A stretch of 64,000 bases of DNA from Bacillus sp. BA3 (lineage in GTDB: Bacteria > Bacillota > Bacilli > Bacillales > DSM-1321), in NCBI GenBank assembly GCA_002835675.1, contig PIZR01000005.1, positions 186,001 to 250,000 of the forward strand, read 5' to 3'. How positions within the stretch are numbered: the first letter of the stretch is position 1; each line of letters starts with the position of its first letter. This document shows positions 1 through 8,753 of the stretch, in pieces. The notes below the pieces were generated by a model that did not search any database, had not been told where the DNA came from, and saw only the letters and a list, made by a program, of their open reading frames with translations. Position numbers and translations under genes: made by a program.

Positions 1-156
1 TTGATTCTTCAAAAATCAGGAATTCCAAAAAGTCAGATCGACGTTACATCATACTGTACAAGCTGTGATCATGAATTGTTTTTTTCACATCGCCGTGATA
101 ACGGGAAGACAGGCAGATTGATGAGCTTTATCGGTTGGAAGGAGGATTTAGAGTAA
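1..156 (+). CDS. pgeF: PgeF/YlmD family protein, C-terminal fragment
   Basis: Reading frame 1 is open from the window edge to the TAA at 154-156 and gives the last 51 residues of a protein whose start lies outside. The piece has the ending typical of the multicopper-polyphenol-oxidase-like (YfiH/PgeF) family: a CxxC pair (CTSC), then an FFSHRRDNGKTGR stretch. Family members are described as purine-nucleoside-active or peptidoglycan-editing enzymes. In Bacillus the gene (ylmD) sits directly before ylmE, as here. The identification rests on this short tail plus gene order. Confidence 0.75.
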   Translation: MILQKSGIPKSQIDVTSYCTSCDHELFFSHRRDNGKTGRLMSFIGWKEDLE

Positions 157-158
157 TA

Positions 159-830
159 GTGAAAGTAGTGGACAATTTAAAAAACATCGAAGAAAAAATA
201 AATAGAGCATGTGAAAATAGTGGAAGGGACCGCGAAGCGATAAAGTTGATCGCAGTAACGAAATATGTTTCGGTCGAGAGAGCGAATGAAGCTTTGGAAG
301 CGGGAATACTCGATTTGGGTGAAAACCGTGACGAAGGGCTTTTGACTAAATATGAAGTGCTCAAGGACAAGCCCACCTGGCATTATATTGGTTCCATGCA
401 AACACGCAAAGTAAAGAATGTCATCGATAAAATCTCGTATATCCATTCATTGGATCGCATTTCTTTGGCAGAAGAAATTCAAAAGCGCGCAAAAGAGCCG
501 ATAAACTGTTTAGTGCAGGTGAATGTTTCTGGTGAGGAATCAAAACATGGTCTGGATCCTGACGCGACAATGGATTTCATAAAAGGGTTATCCGACTTTG
601 ATAAGGTGAATGTTGCAGGATTGATGACGATGGCTCCATTGACCGATGATGAACAGGTTTTGCGGGAATGCTTCCGGAAACTGAAGGGCATCCAGGTTGA
701 AATACAAAATTTAGCGTTGAAGCATGCCCCCTGCACTGAATTGTCCATGGGAATGTCCAATGATTTCATGATTGCCATTGAAGAAGGCGCTACAATGGTC
801 AGGATTGGTACAGCACTTGTAGGCGAATAA
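159..830 (+). CDS. ylmE: YggS/PLPBP-family pyridoxal phosphate homeostasis protein
   Basis: A 223-residue protein of the PLP-binding YggS/PROSC family, a TIM-barrel fold related to alanine racemase that buffers free pyridoxal 5'-phosphate and shows no known catalysis. The PLP-lysine is visible as Lys35 in IAVTKYVS. The HYIGSMQTRK and SMGMSNDF segments, which form the phosphate pocket, are conserved. I chose GTG at 159 because it gives MKVVDNL, matching Bacillus YlmE. A GGAGG lies at 141-145, inside the end of pgeF. An upstream in-frame TTG at 135 would add 8 residues and start before that ribosome site. The gene begins 2 bases after pgeF stops and is probably cotranscribed with it and sepF. 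Confidence 0.9.
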   Translation: MKVVDNLKNIEEKINRACENSGRDREAIKLIAVTKYVSVERANEALEAGILDLGENRDEGLLTKYEVLKDKPTWHYIGSMQTRKVKNVIDKISYIHSLDRISLAEEIQKRAKEPINCLVQVNVSGEESKHGLDPDATMDFIKGLSDFDKVNVAGLMTMAPLTDDEQVLRECFRKLKGIQVEIQNLALKHAPCTELSMGMSNDFMIAIEEGATMVRIGTALVGE

Positions 831-851
831 TTTTAAGGAGGTACGCAATAG

Positions 852-1316
852 ATGTCGTTCGTATCAAAATTTAAATCTTATTTCGCGCTGGATGATGAGT
901 ATGAGTACAGGGATGAAGTAGTGGAAGAAGAGGAGGCTGAACCAAAAGTCGTGAAGTCAGCTAAACAGCAGCAGTCAGCTTCTGCAGGGAATAATACAAA
1001 TCAGAATATCGTAAGTTTGCAAAGCGTACAGAAATCTTCTAAAGTAGTATTATTGGAGCCTCGTGCTTATGCAGAAGCCCAGGAGGTAGCTGACCATTTA
1101 AAAAACAGGCGTGCTGTAGTCGTGAACCTTCAACGAATCCAGCATGACCAAGGAAAGCGAATCATCGATTTTCTAAGTGGGACTGTCTATGCAATCAGCG
1201 GGGATATCCAAAAAATCGGAACAGATATATTCTTATGTACCCCGGACAACGTCGATGTTTCCGGTAATATTACCGGCTTCGCCGCCGAAGAGGAGTACGA
1301 AGAAGCGAGGTGGTAA
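852..1316 (+). CDS. sepF: Cell division protein SepF
   Basis: A 154-residue SepF, a cytosolic division protein that bundles FtsZ filaments and tethers them to the membrane. The N-terminal stretch ([19 protein letters not shown]) is the amphipathic membrane-binding helix followed by acidic residues. Residues about 25-60 are a low-complexity Gln/Ser/Asn linker. The C-terminal half from about residue 60 ([20 protein letters not shown]) is the ring-forming SepF core, with the conserved [17 protein letters not shown] motif. A strong AAGGAGG sits at 836-842 before the ATG. The gene lies between ylmE and ylmG as in Bacillus. The length fits the family (about 150). Confidence 0.96.
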   Translation: MSFVSKFKSYFALDDEYEYRDEVVEEEEAEPKVVKSAKQQQSASAGNNTNQNIVSLQSVQKSSKVVLLEPRAYAEAQEVADHLKNRRAVVVNLQRIQHDQGKRIIDFLSGTVYAISGDIQKIGTDIFLCTPDNVDVSGNITGFAAEEEYEEARW

Positions 1317-1322
1317 TGGTTA

Positions 1323-1589
1323 ATGGGTTTAGTGCTTCAGGGTTTATATTATTTAATTGAAATTTATTCAATGGCATTAATCGTTTACATATTGATGTCA
1401 TGGTTCCCCAATGCAAGGGAGACGTCGATTGGTCAATTTCTGGAAAAGATTTGCGAACCATATTTAGAACCGTTCAGAAAGTTCATTCCGACGCTTGGCA
1501 TGATCGATCTTTCACCACTTGTGGCCTTGCTGGTTCTTAATTTTGCCAGCGGTTATGGGATCTATTACTTACAGACTTTGATAGGATGA
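1323..1589 (+). CDS. ylmG: YggT-family small membrane protein
   Basis: An 88-residue protein with two hydrophobic segments (about residues 4-28 and 60-82) around a short polar region holding [20 protein letters not shown], the hallmark of the YggT/YlmG family. These are inner-membrane proteins of uncertain role, linked to the division cluster in Gram-positives and to nucleoid distribution in plastids and cyanobacteria. The ATG at 1323 begins 6 bases after the sepF stop, with GAGGTGG at 1305-1311 as ribosome site. Function is not firmly known. The family call is strong. Confidence 0.9.
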   Translation: MGLVLQGLYYLIEIYSMALIVYILMSWFPNARETSIGQFLEKICEPYLEPFRKFIPTLGMIDLSPLVALLVLNFASGYGIYYLQTLIG

Positions 1590-1700
1590 TCGACAATTAA
1601 CCTGACATGCATCTTACTACACAGTCGGAAGATCCTCCGCTGTGTAGTAGCAACGCAGAATGAATTTAATTCATTCCTTATGATCGACCATTAATTTGAT
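1585..1700. repeat. Two inverted repeats framed by an imperfect direct repeat
   Basis: The 134-base gap between ylmG and ylmH holds two palindromic structures. The first is TACTACACAG at 1615-1624 pairing with CTGTGTAGTA at 1640-1649, continued inward by CGGA/TCCG around a 6-base loop. The second is GAATGAATT-T-AATTCATTC at 1658-1676. Neither is followed by a run of T. A near-identical 14-mer (TGATCGACAATTAA at 1587-1600, TGATCGACCATTAA at 1681-1694) brackets both. This could be mRNA-stabilising structure between cotranscribed genes, or a small decayed insertion with a target duplication. The sequence does not decide. Confidence 0.6.
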
Positions 1701-1723
1701 AACTAAGGAGCATTTATTCAATC

Positions 1724-2497
1724 ATGAGTATTTATCAGCATTTCAGGCCGGAGGAAAAAGATTTTATTGACCAGGCTATGAATTGGATTGATCAGGTTAA
1801 AAATTCCTACGCTCCGAAACTATCTGATTTTCTTGATCCGCGTCAGCAGGAAATCCTTACTTCCTTAATTGGGAATGATCCGGATGTGAAACTGCAATTC
1901 AATGGCGGAAGCGATTTCGTAGAGCGAAAACGTGTGCTTATCTATCCTGATTATTACTCTCCTGATCCATCGGATTTCAATATCTCCTTATACGATATCT
2001 CCTATCCAAAAAAATTTGTAACGCTTGAACATAGGCAAATACTTGGAACCTTGATGTCACTTGGGGTAAAGCGTGAAAAATTTGGTGATATAATAGTGAC
2101 GGAGGAGCATATTCAATTTATAGCTGCCGAAGAGATGGATTCATATCTCACTGGAAATCTTGAGAAAATAGGTAACGCTTCCGTTTCCATCAAACGGCTT
2201 CCAATCGAGAATATCGTTCAAGTTAAGGAAAAATGGGAAGAGCAAGTAACCACCGTCAGTTCCCTTAGACTTGACAGTGTGCTATCGTCCGTCCTGAATA
2301 TGTCCCGTCAAAAGACGCAGGCCTTGATAACGTCAGGAAAAGTAAAGGTGAATTTCAAGCAAACGGAAAACGTTTCGGAAGAATGCCGTGAAGGTGACAC
2401 ACTTTCCATCAGAGGTTTTGGCAGGTGTAAAATAGCTTCAATCGATGGGAAAACCAAGAAGGATAAGTGGAGAATCTCGTTAGGCAGACAAAAATAA
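1724..2497 (+). CDS. rqcP: S4-domain RNA-binding protein YlmH, ribosome quality control factor RqcP
   Basis: A 257-residue protein with an N-terminal YlmH-type domain (about residues 1-175) and a C-terminal S4 RNA-binding domain (about 180-245, LDSVLSSVLNMSRQKTQALITSGKVKV split over the core helices). In B. subtilis this protein, RqcP, binds stalled 50S subunits carrying peptidyl-tRNA and works with RqcH to add C-terminal alanine tails. Its gene lies in the division cluster, as here. The TAAGGAG at 1704-1710 is about 13 bases from the ATG, a longer gap than usual. The RqcH gene is also in this window at 19788-21509. Confidence 0.9.
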   Translation: MSIYQHFRPEEKDFIDQAMNWIDQVKNSYAPKLSDFLDPRQQEILTSLIGNDPDVKLQFNGGSDFVERKRVLIYPDYYSPDPSDFNISLYDISYPKKFVTLEHRQILGTLMSLGVKREKFGDIIVTEEHIQFIAAEEMDSYLTGNLEKIGNASVSIKRLPIENIVQVKEKWEEQVTTVSSLRLDSVLSSVLNMSRQKTQALITSGKVKVNFKQTENVSEECREGDTLSIRGFGRCKIASIDGKTKKDKWRISLGRQK

Positions 2498-2582
2498 TTC
2501 AATAAAAAGCAGGATTTATAAATTTATTGTCGAATATAGAGTTTTAACATACTAGAGTAGAAACCGTTCTGGAGGTGCCGTA

Positions 2583-3098
2583 ATGCCCTTAACCCCGATA
2601 GATATACATAACAAGGAATTTAACAAAGTATTTCGTGGGTATGATGAAGATGAAGTAAATGAATTTCTCGACCAGGTCATTAAAGATTATGAACTGATTT
2701 TGAGGGAGAAGAAAGAACTTGAAGATAAACTGAACGAGACTTTTGATCGTTTGGGACATTTTACGACAATTGAGGGTACACTTAACAAGTCGATTATTGT
2801 CGCTCAGGAAGCAGCCGAAGAATTAAGGCGCAATGCCCAAAAAGAAGCGAAACTGATCATAAAGGAAGCAGAGAAAAATGCTGACAGGATCGTCAATGAG
2901 TCACTTGTGAAAGCAAGGAAAATAGCGATGGATATTGAGGATTTGAAAAAGCAATCCAAAGTATTCCGGACACGTTTCAAAATGCTTGTCGGTGCACAGC
3001 TGGATTTGCTGGATAATGACGATTGGGATCATCTTCTGGATTATGAAGTGGATGCGACTGAAATAGAATTAAATGAGAGAGTGGAAGAGGAAATTTAA
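2583..3098 (+). CDS. divIVA: Septum/pole site-selection protein DivIVA
   Basis: A 171-residue DivIVA. The N-terminal domain begins MPLTPIDIHNKEF and holds Phe17-Arg18 (VFRGYDEDEVNEFLDQV), the pair that inserts into curved membrane at septa and poles. It is followed by a long parallel coiled coil (about residues 30-130) rich in Glu/Lys heptads, then the conserved RTRFKMLVGAQLDLL segment. DivIVA recruits MinJ/MinCD and, in sporulation, RacA. The length is close to B. subtilis (164) with a slightly longer acidic tail. GGAGGTG at 2572-2578 precedes the ATG. The final codons run up to the ileS promoter region. Confidence 0.97.
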   Translation: MPLTPIDIHNKEFNKVFRGYDEDEVNEFLDQVIKDYELILREKKELEDKLNETFDRLGHFTTIEGTLNKSIIVAQEAAEELRRNAQKEAKLIIKEAEKNADRIVNESLVKARKIAMDIEDLKKQSKVFRTRFKMLVGAQLDLLDNDDWDHLLDYEVDATEIELNERVEEEI

Positions 3099-3106
3099 AC
3101 GATTCC

Positions 3107-3136
3107 TTGACTTTGAACACTTTTTTCGCATATAAT
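3107..3136 (+). promoter_or_regulatory. Sigma-A promoter of the ileS T-box transcript
   Basis: TTGACT at 3107-3112 (one mismatch to the -35 consensus) and a perfect TATAAT at 3131-3136 are 18 bases apart. The predicted start, near 3143, lies just upstream of the T-box stem I. This is one of the best promoter matches in the window. Confidence 0.85.
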
Positions 3137-3167
3137 TTTTTAACAATACTATTCATTATGAAATTAG

Positions 3168-3430
3168 ACGATGACAGGGAAAGTAAATTCTTCACACACT
3201 TATTTTTAGCGAACCGGGGATGGTGAAAGCCCGGAATAAGCGAAGATATTGAAGATCACCCTTGAGTTCTGAGTTGAAACTGCCTAGGCAGCAAGTAAAT
3301 GAAGCGTTTCATTCACGTTACGAATGCTCGAGAGGTTGGATTCACTATGTGGATCTTTCTAGCCAGGGTGGTACCGCGGGAAGCAAAGCTTTCTCGTCCC
3401 TTTTTCAGGGATGAGAGGGCTTTTTATTTT
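3168..3430 (+). promoter_or_regulatory. T-box riboswitch, isoleucine specific, upstream of ileS
   Basis: A classical T-box leader. Stem I begins around 3168 with a GGGAAAGTA segment (AGTA loop-E type) and has the GGTGAAAGCC apical region near 3222. The likely specifier triplet is ATC at 3255-3257, followed by the usual purine, matching an isoleucine codon. The 14-base T-box core AGGGTGGTACCGCG is at 3365-3378, with the TGGT bulge that pairs the tRNA acceptor end. A terminator follows at 3388-3430. When uncharged tRNA-Ile binds, the antiterminator forms and ileS is transcribed. The stem I boundary is approximate. Confidence 0.93.
3388..3430 (+). terminator. T-box intrinsic terminator
   Basis: GCTTTCTCGTCCCT (3388-3401) pairs with AGGGATGAGAGGGC (3407-3420) with G-U wobbles, followed by TTTTTATTTT at 3421-3430. 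The 5' arm lies just after the T-box core, which is the expected geometry for a terminator exclusive with the antiterminator. Confidence 0.9.
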
Positions 3431-3492
3431 GGCCGGATATCAAGTCATCGGTTCGAATGAATTTTTTTAAAAGACGGATGGAGGATTTTATG

Positions 3493-6261
3493 ATGGAATA
3501 CAAAGATACCTTATTGATGCCTAAAACTGAATTTCCAATGCGGGGGAATTTACCGAAACGTGAACCGGAAATCCAAGAAAAATGGAAAGAAATGAACATC
3601 TATAAAAAAGTGCAAGAACAAACGGAAGGACGTCCTTTATTCATTTTGCATGATGGACCTCCATATGCCAATGGCGATATCCATATGGGCCATGCAATGA
3701 ATAAGGTTTTAAAGGATTTCATTGTCCGATTTAAATCGATGAGCGGTTTTCAAGCACCATATGTACCTGGCTGGGATACGCATGGGCTTCCAATCGAAAC
3801 GGCATTGACGAAAAAAGGCGTGAAACGGAAAGAAATGAGCGTTGCCGAATTCAGAAAGCTTTGTGAAGAGTATGCTTATGGTCAGATTGACAATCAACGT
3901 GAGCAGTTTAAGAGAATAGGGGTCCGTGGTGATTGGGATAATCCTTATATCACATTAAAGCCTGAATATGAAGCGCAGCAAATCAAGGTATTCGGTGAAA
4001 TGGCGAAAAAGGGCTACATTTATAAAGGGAAAAAACCTGTTTACTGGTCCCCTTCAAGTGAATCAGCGCTAGCCGAAGCTGAAATTGAATATCAAGACAA
4101 ACGCTCTGCGTCGATCTATGTTGCTTTTGAAGTCACGGATGGCAAAGGTGTAATCGATGAAGGCGTCAAAATCATCATCTGGACGACAACTCCATGGACG
4201 ATTCCTGCCAATCTTGGTATCTCATTGCATCCGCAATTAAATTACGTAGTAGTGGCTGTCGAAAATGAAAAATTCTTACTTGCTGAGGCACTGCTTGAAT
4301 CGGTAACGGAAACATTAGGCTGGGAAAACCCGTCTATCGAAAAAACGGTAAAAGGTAGCGAGTTGGACCGCGCTGTTGCCAAACATCCTCTTTATGACCG
4401 CGAATCTTTAGTGATGTTAGGTGAGCACGTAACGACTGAAGCTGGAACGGGCTGTGTTCATACGGCGCCTGGCCATGGTGAAGATGACTTTATCATTGGG
4501 CAAAAATATGGCTTGGACGTACTTTGTCCTGTAGATGAAAAAGGAGTCATGACGGAAGAGGCAGGGGAATTTGCCGGATTATTTTATGATCAAGCGAATA
4601 AACCAATTACCGAAAAATTAACTGAAGCAGGCGCGTTATTGAACTTGACGTTCATTACGCACTCTTACCCACATGACTGGCGGACGAAGAAGCCGACGAT
4701 CTTCCGAGCAACAGCACAATGGTTCGCTTCAATCAAAGACTTCCGCAGTGAGCTTCTGGAAGCGATTGAAGAAACCAAATGGGTACCGGCTTGGGGCGAA
4801 ACGCGCCTATTCAATATGGTTCGTGACCGCGGGGATTGGTGTATTTCCCGCCAACGCGCTTGGGGCGTGCCAATTCCAGTGTTTTATGCAGAAAATGGCG
4901 AGCCGATCATTACGGATGAAACCATCGACCATATTTCAAACCTATTCCGCGAACACGGTTCAAACATCTGGTTTGAGCGTGAAGCGAAAGAACTTCTGCC
5001 TGAAGGCTATACACATGAAGGCAGCCCGAATGGTATTTTCACGAAAGAAACGGATATCATGGACGTATGGTTCGATTCCGGTTCTTCCCATCAAGCGGTA
5101 CTTGAAGAAAGAGATGACTTGCAGCGTCCTGCTGACCTTTATTTAGAAGGTTCCGATCAATATCGCGGCTGGTTTAACTCATCACTTTCTACAAGTGTTG
5201 CGGTTACAGGCAAAGCGCCATATAAAGGTGTACTTAGCCACGGGTTCGCATTGGATGGAGAAGGCCGTAAAATGAGTAAGTCAATTGGGAACGTTGTGCT
5301 GCCATCAAAGGTCATGAACCAACTTGGAGCAGATATCTTACGCCTTTGGGTAGCTTCGGTGGATTACCAATCGGATGTCAGGGTTTCCGATCCTATTTTA
5401 AAACAAGTTTCGGAAGTTTACCGTAAAATCCGTAATACATTCCGCTTCCTGTTAGGGAACTTGGATGGATTCAATCCAAAAACCGATAAAGTGGCAGTTC
5501 AAGAATTGCCTGAAGTCGATCGATACATGCTGGTTAAATTGAATAAACTGATCAAACAGTCGAAGTTAAGTTATGAAAATTATGAGTTTGCTACAATTTA
5601 TAATATGGTCAATAATTTCTGTACACAGGATTTAAGTTCATTCTACCTTGATTATGCAAAAGACATTCTTTATTGTGAAGCACCAAATGGTAAAGAGCGT
5701 TTGGCCATTCAAACGGTCCTTTACGAATCATTGGTCAGCTTAACGAAATTGGTGTCACCGATCCTTTCGCATACAGCTGATGAAGTATGGGCGTTCATTC
5801 CGGGTGTAACGGAAGAAAGTGTACAGCTGACATTGATGCCTGAAGAAATTTCAATTGATGATGCTGAAGTCATTGAAGAAAAATGGACGGCGTTCATGGA
5901 TGTCCGTGATAATGTACTTAAAGCATTAGAAGAAGCCCGTAACCAGAAGGTCATCGGAAAATCACTGAACGCTAAAGTGATGGTCTATGTTAATGAAGAG
6001 ACGAAGAATCTGCTTGATGGCATCAAGGAAAGCTTTGAACAGCTATTCATCGTATCCGAATTCGAAATCGCTGGTGATGTGGCAAGTGCCCCGGCAGAAG
6101 CGGTTAAACTTGAGGATATAGCGATCCTTGTTACAAAAGCAGAAGGTGAAACGTGTGAACGTTGCTGGAATGTTTCGAAGGAAGTAGGTCAAGTGGAAGA
6201 ACATCCGACACTTTGCCCGCGTTGTGCTACAGTCGTGAAAGAGCATTATGTGAATCAATAA
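3493..6261 (+). CDS. ileS: Isoleucyl-tRNA synthetase
   Basis: Class I aminoacyl-tRNA synthetase of 922 residues that charges tRNA-Ile with isoleucine in the cytosol. The HIGH-type motif is HMGH at residues 64-67 (after [10 protein letters not shown]). The CP1 editing domain follows, with the Thr-rich [11 protein letters not shown] motif. KMSKS is at 593-597. The C-terminal zinc site is visible as CERC...CPRC. I chose ATG 3493 because GGAGGA at 3480-3485 is then 7 bases away and the product starts [14 protein letters not shown] like Bacillus IleS (921 residues). ATG 3490 is the alternative. The open frame extends upstream to 3457 without support. The gene is controlled by the T-box leader. Confidence 0.98.
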   Translation: MEYKDTLLMPKTEFPMRGNLPKREPEIQEKWKEMNIYKKVQEQTEGRPLFILHDGPPYANGDIHMGHAMNKVLKDFIVRFKSMSGFQAPYVPGWDTHGLPIETALTKKGVKRKEMSVAEFRKLCEEYAYGQIDNQREQFKRIGVRGDWDNPYITLKPEYEAQQIKVFGEMAKKGYIYKGKKPVYWSPSSESALAEAEIEYQDKRSASIYVAFEVTDGKGVIDEGVKIIIWTTTPWTIPANLGISLHPQLNYVVVAVENEKFLLAEALLESVTETLGWENPSIEKTVKGSELDRAVAKHPLYDRESLVMLGEHVTTEAGTGCVHTAPGHGEDDFIIGQKYGLDVLCPVDEKGVMTEEAGEFAGLFYDQANKPITEKLTEAGALLNLTFITHSYPHDWRTKKPTIFRATAQWFASIKDFRSELLEAIEETKWVPAWGETRLFNMVRDRGDWCISRQRAWGVPIPVFYAENGEPIITDETIDHISNLFREHGSNIWFEREAKELLPEGYTHEGSPNGIFTKETDIMDVWFDSGSSHQAVLEERDDLQRPADLYLEGSDQYRGWFNSSLSTSVAVTGKAPYKGVLSHGFALDGEGRKMSKSIGNVVLPSKVMNQLGADILRLWVASVDYQSDVRVSDPILKQVSEVYRKIRNTFRFLLGNLDGFNPKTDKVAVQELPEVDRYMLVKLNKLIKQSKLSYENYEFATIYNMVNNFCTQDLSSFYLDYAKDILYCEAPNGKERLAIQTVLYESLVSLTKLVSPILSHTADEVWAFIPGVTEESVQLTLMPEEISIDDAEVIEEKWTAFMDVRDNVLKALEEARNQKVIGKSLNAKVMVYVNEETKNLLDGIKESFEQLFIVSEFEIAGDVASAPAEAVKLEDIAILVTKAEGETCERCWNVSKEVGQVEEHPTLCPRCATVVKEHYVNQ

Positions 6262-6272
6262 TTCAAAAAAGG

Positions 6273-6307
6273 AAAGCCGGTCCCTTCATGAAGGGACCGG
6301 CTTTTTT
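6273..6307 (+). terminator. Terminator after ileS
   Basis: AAAGCCGGTCCCTT (6273-6286) and AAGGGACCGGCTTT (6290-6303) form a 14-base-pair stem, followed by a run of T to 6307. It ends the ileS transcript and separates it from lspA. Confidence 0.95.
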
Positions 6308-6390
6308 GTGTTTAACCTCCATAGGGAATTGCCTTTATTCAATCTGCCCTATATTCTTCAGGTACCGACAGCAGATTCTGCTTTTCGGAT

Positions 6391-6419
6391 TAGTCATTAT
6401 TTCTAGTTTATGCTACAAT
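6391..6419 (+). promoter_or_regulatory. Probable promoter of lspA with extended -10
   Basis: TACAAT at 6414-6419 is preceded by TGC, giving an extended -10 (TGnTACAAT). TAGTCA at 6391-6396 stands 17 bases upstream as a 4-of-6 -35. It lies in the 150-base gap after the ileS terminator and would drive lspA and the following pseudouridine synthase gene. Confidence 0.6.
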
Positions 6420-6456
6420 TCAAAAGTGAAGATTTGATTAGTTTGGGGGAAAAAAT

Positions 6457-6927
6457 GTGTTTTATTATTTGATTGCCCTTTTGGTCATAGCTCTCGATCA
6501 GCTGACAAAATGGATGATTGTGAAAAAAATGGAGTACGGAGAAAGCATTGAAATTATTGAAAACCTTCTATATATCACCTCGCATCGTAATCGTGGGGCA
6601 GCATGGGGAATTCTACAAGGTCAAATGTGGTTTTTCTACATCATCACCATCGCTGTCATTATTGGACTTGTCTATTATATTCAGAAAATGGCGAAGGAAA
6701 GCGTTTTGCTTGGAGCTGCACTTGCTCTCATGCTAGGCGGTGCGATTGGTAATTTCATCGATCGTGTTGTTCGTCAGGAAGTGGTGGATTTCGTTCATAC
6801 CTATATTTTCAGCTACAGTTTCCCGGTATTTAATGTTGCTGATGCTGCGCTTTCAATTGGTGTCGGACTGCTCGTGATTCATATGTTTTTAGAAGAAAAA
6901 AACGCTAAGGAGAAAGATAATGGATAA
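6457..6927 (+). CDS. lspA: Lipoprotein signal peptidase II
   Basis: A 156-residue polytopic membrane aspartyl protease that removes the signal peptide of prolipoproteins after lipidation. Four hydrophobic segments are visible (about residues 1-16, 58-75, 83-100 and 122-148). The catalytic pair is Asp102 in GNFIDRV and Asp129 in [11 protein letters not shown], with the conserved NRGAAWG loop at 45-51. The start is GTG at 6457 (an out-of-frame ATG overlaps it) behind GGGGGAAAA. The end overlaps the next gene by 8 bases. In B. subtilis ylyA sits between ileS and lspA. No such gene is present here. Confidence 0.96.
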   Translation: MFYYLIALLVIALDQLTKWMIVKKMEYGESIEIIENLLYITSHRNRGAAWGILQGQMWFFYIITIAVIIGLVYYIQKMAKESVLLGAALALMLGGAIGNFIDRVVRQEVVDFVHTYIFSYSFPVFNVADAALSIGVGLLVIHMFLEEKNAKEKDNG

Positions 6928-7837
6928 AAGGTTATACAGCATCGATGAAACACTAAAAGGAGTCAGGATTGATAAGGCTCTTTCCACTTTGAATGAGGAA
7001 TGGTCACGTACTCAGGTCCAGCAATGGATTAAGGATGATCATGTTTTGGTAAATGGCACGGCGATAAAGACGAATTACAAAGCTGTTCCTGGCGATACAA
7101 TCGAAGTGACGATTCCTGAACTTGAGGAATTGGATGCGGTAGCAGAGGAAATGGATTTGGATATCTATTATGAAGATGCAGATGTACTTGTGGTTAATAA
7201 ACCGAGCGGTATGGTCGTCCATCCTGCACCTGGACATGTATCCGGTACGCTTGTAAATGGATTGATGGCACACTGCAAGGACCTTTCTGGAATCAACGGT
7301 GTCATGCGGCCTGGAATCGTCCATCGAATCGATAAAGATACTTCAGGTCTATTGATGGTTGCCAAAAATGATATGGCACATGAAAAACTGGTACAGCAGC
7401 TTGTGGACAAAACGGTTACCCGTAAGTATCAAGCTGTAGTTCATGGTGTGATCCCACATGACTTCGGAACGATCGATGCACCGATAGGCCGCGATAAAAA
7501 AGATCGCCAAAGCATGACTGTCACAGATTCGAATGCCAAAAATGCTGTCACGCATTTCCGGGTCATCGAACGCTTCAAGGATTTCACTTTAGTGGAATGC
7601 CAGCTTGAAACAGGAAGGACACATCAAATTCGTGTTCACATGAAATACATTGGCTTCCCGCTAGCGGGTGATCCTAAATATGGTCCGAAAAAGACCCTGA
7701 AATTAGATGGACAAGCATTGCACGCCGGACTTCTAGGTTTCATTCACCCTCGTACAAATGAGTATATGGAATTCGAAGCTCCGACTCCGGAAGAGTTAGA
7801 AAATCTAATTAATCAATTGCGTAGAAGTAAGGATTGA
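6920..7837 (+). CDS. rluD: RluA/RluD-family 23S rRNA pseudouridine synthase
   Basis: A 305-residue pseudouridine synthase. An N-terminal S4-like domain (about residues 12-75, [22 protein letters not shown] region) precedes the catalytic domain. Motif II is [12 protein letters not shown] with catalytic Asp138. The [10 protein letters not shown] motif is also present. Bacillus calls this gene ylyB. RluD-type enzymes modify uridines of helix 69 in 23S rRNA, but paralogues are hard to separate by sequence, so the exact site is uncertain. It overlaps lspA by 8 bases and its stop lies within the -35 box of the pyr promoter. Confidence 0.85.
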   Translation: MDKRLYSIDETLKGVRIDKALSTLNEEWSRTQVQQWIKDDHVLVNGTAIKTNYKAVPGDTIEVTIPELEELDAVAEEMDLDIYYEDADVLVVNKPSGMVVHPAPGHVSGTLVNGLMAHCKDLSGINGVMRPGIVHRIDKDTSGLLMVAKNDMAHEKLVQQLVDKTVTRKYQAVVHGVIPHDFGTIDAPIGRDKKDRQSMTVTDSNAKNAVTHFRVIERFKDFTLVECQLETGRTHQIRVHMKYIGFPLAGDPKYGPKKTLKLDGQALHAGLLGFIHPRTNEYMEFEAPTPEELENLINQLRRSKD

Positions 7838-7862
7838 CAAATTCGTTTTTCTGATATATTAT
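7834..7862 (+). promoter_or_regulatory. Sigma-A promoter of the pyr operon
   Basis: A perfect TTGACA at 7834-7839 overlaps the stop codon of the preceding gene. TATTAT at 7857-7862 is 17 bases downstream, and an adjacent TATAAT at 7860-7865 gives a longer spacing. The start would fall near 7869, just before the first PyrR-binding loop. Confidence 0.8.
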
Positions 7863-7879
7863 AATAACAACTTAATAAG

Positions 7880-8576
<697 letters not shown>

Positions 8577-8599
8577 ACAACATGAAAATTTCATATTAC

Positions 8600-8716
8600 C
8601 CTTTTAAAGACAGTCCAGAGAGGCTGGCAAAGGGGAGTCAATCGGGAGAGCTATGCCTATGCAAAGGCATTCGCCTTCTGAGAAACCCTCTTTGTATACC
8701 TGCAAAGAGGGTTTTT
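8600..8716 (+). promoter_or_regulatory. PyrR-dependent attenuator 2 (pyrR-pyrP)
   Basis: The exact PyrR loop AGTCCAGAGAGGCT lies at 8612-8625 in the pyrR-pyrP gap, with a terminator at 8683-8716. The distance from loop to terminator resembles that of attenuator 1. Confidence 0.92.
8683..8716 (+). terminator. Attenuator 2 terminator
   Basis: AAACCCTCTTTG (8683-8694) pairs with CAAAGAGGGTTT (8703-8714), loop of 8, then TT and TGCAG. It ends transcripts between pyrR and pyrP when PyrR is bound. Confidence 0.9.
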
Positions 8717-8753
8717 GCAGTTTTGATGGAATTTTCATGAGGGGGATACGGAA

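Noticed and set aside
4673..5146. 157-codon plus-strand ORF inside ileS
   Set aside because: It lies in another frame of ileS, whose own frame carries all family motifs. The product is composed like a frame-shifted shadow (many Ser, Arg, Lys) and has no ribosome site.
6162..6437. 91-codon plus-strand ORF spanning the ileS end and terminator
   Set aside because: It overlaps the zinc-finger end of ileS and reads straight through a perfect terminator stem. No family is recognised and no ribosome site is seen.
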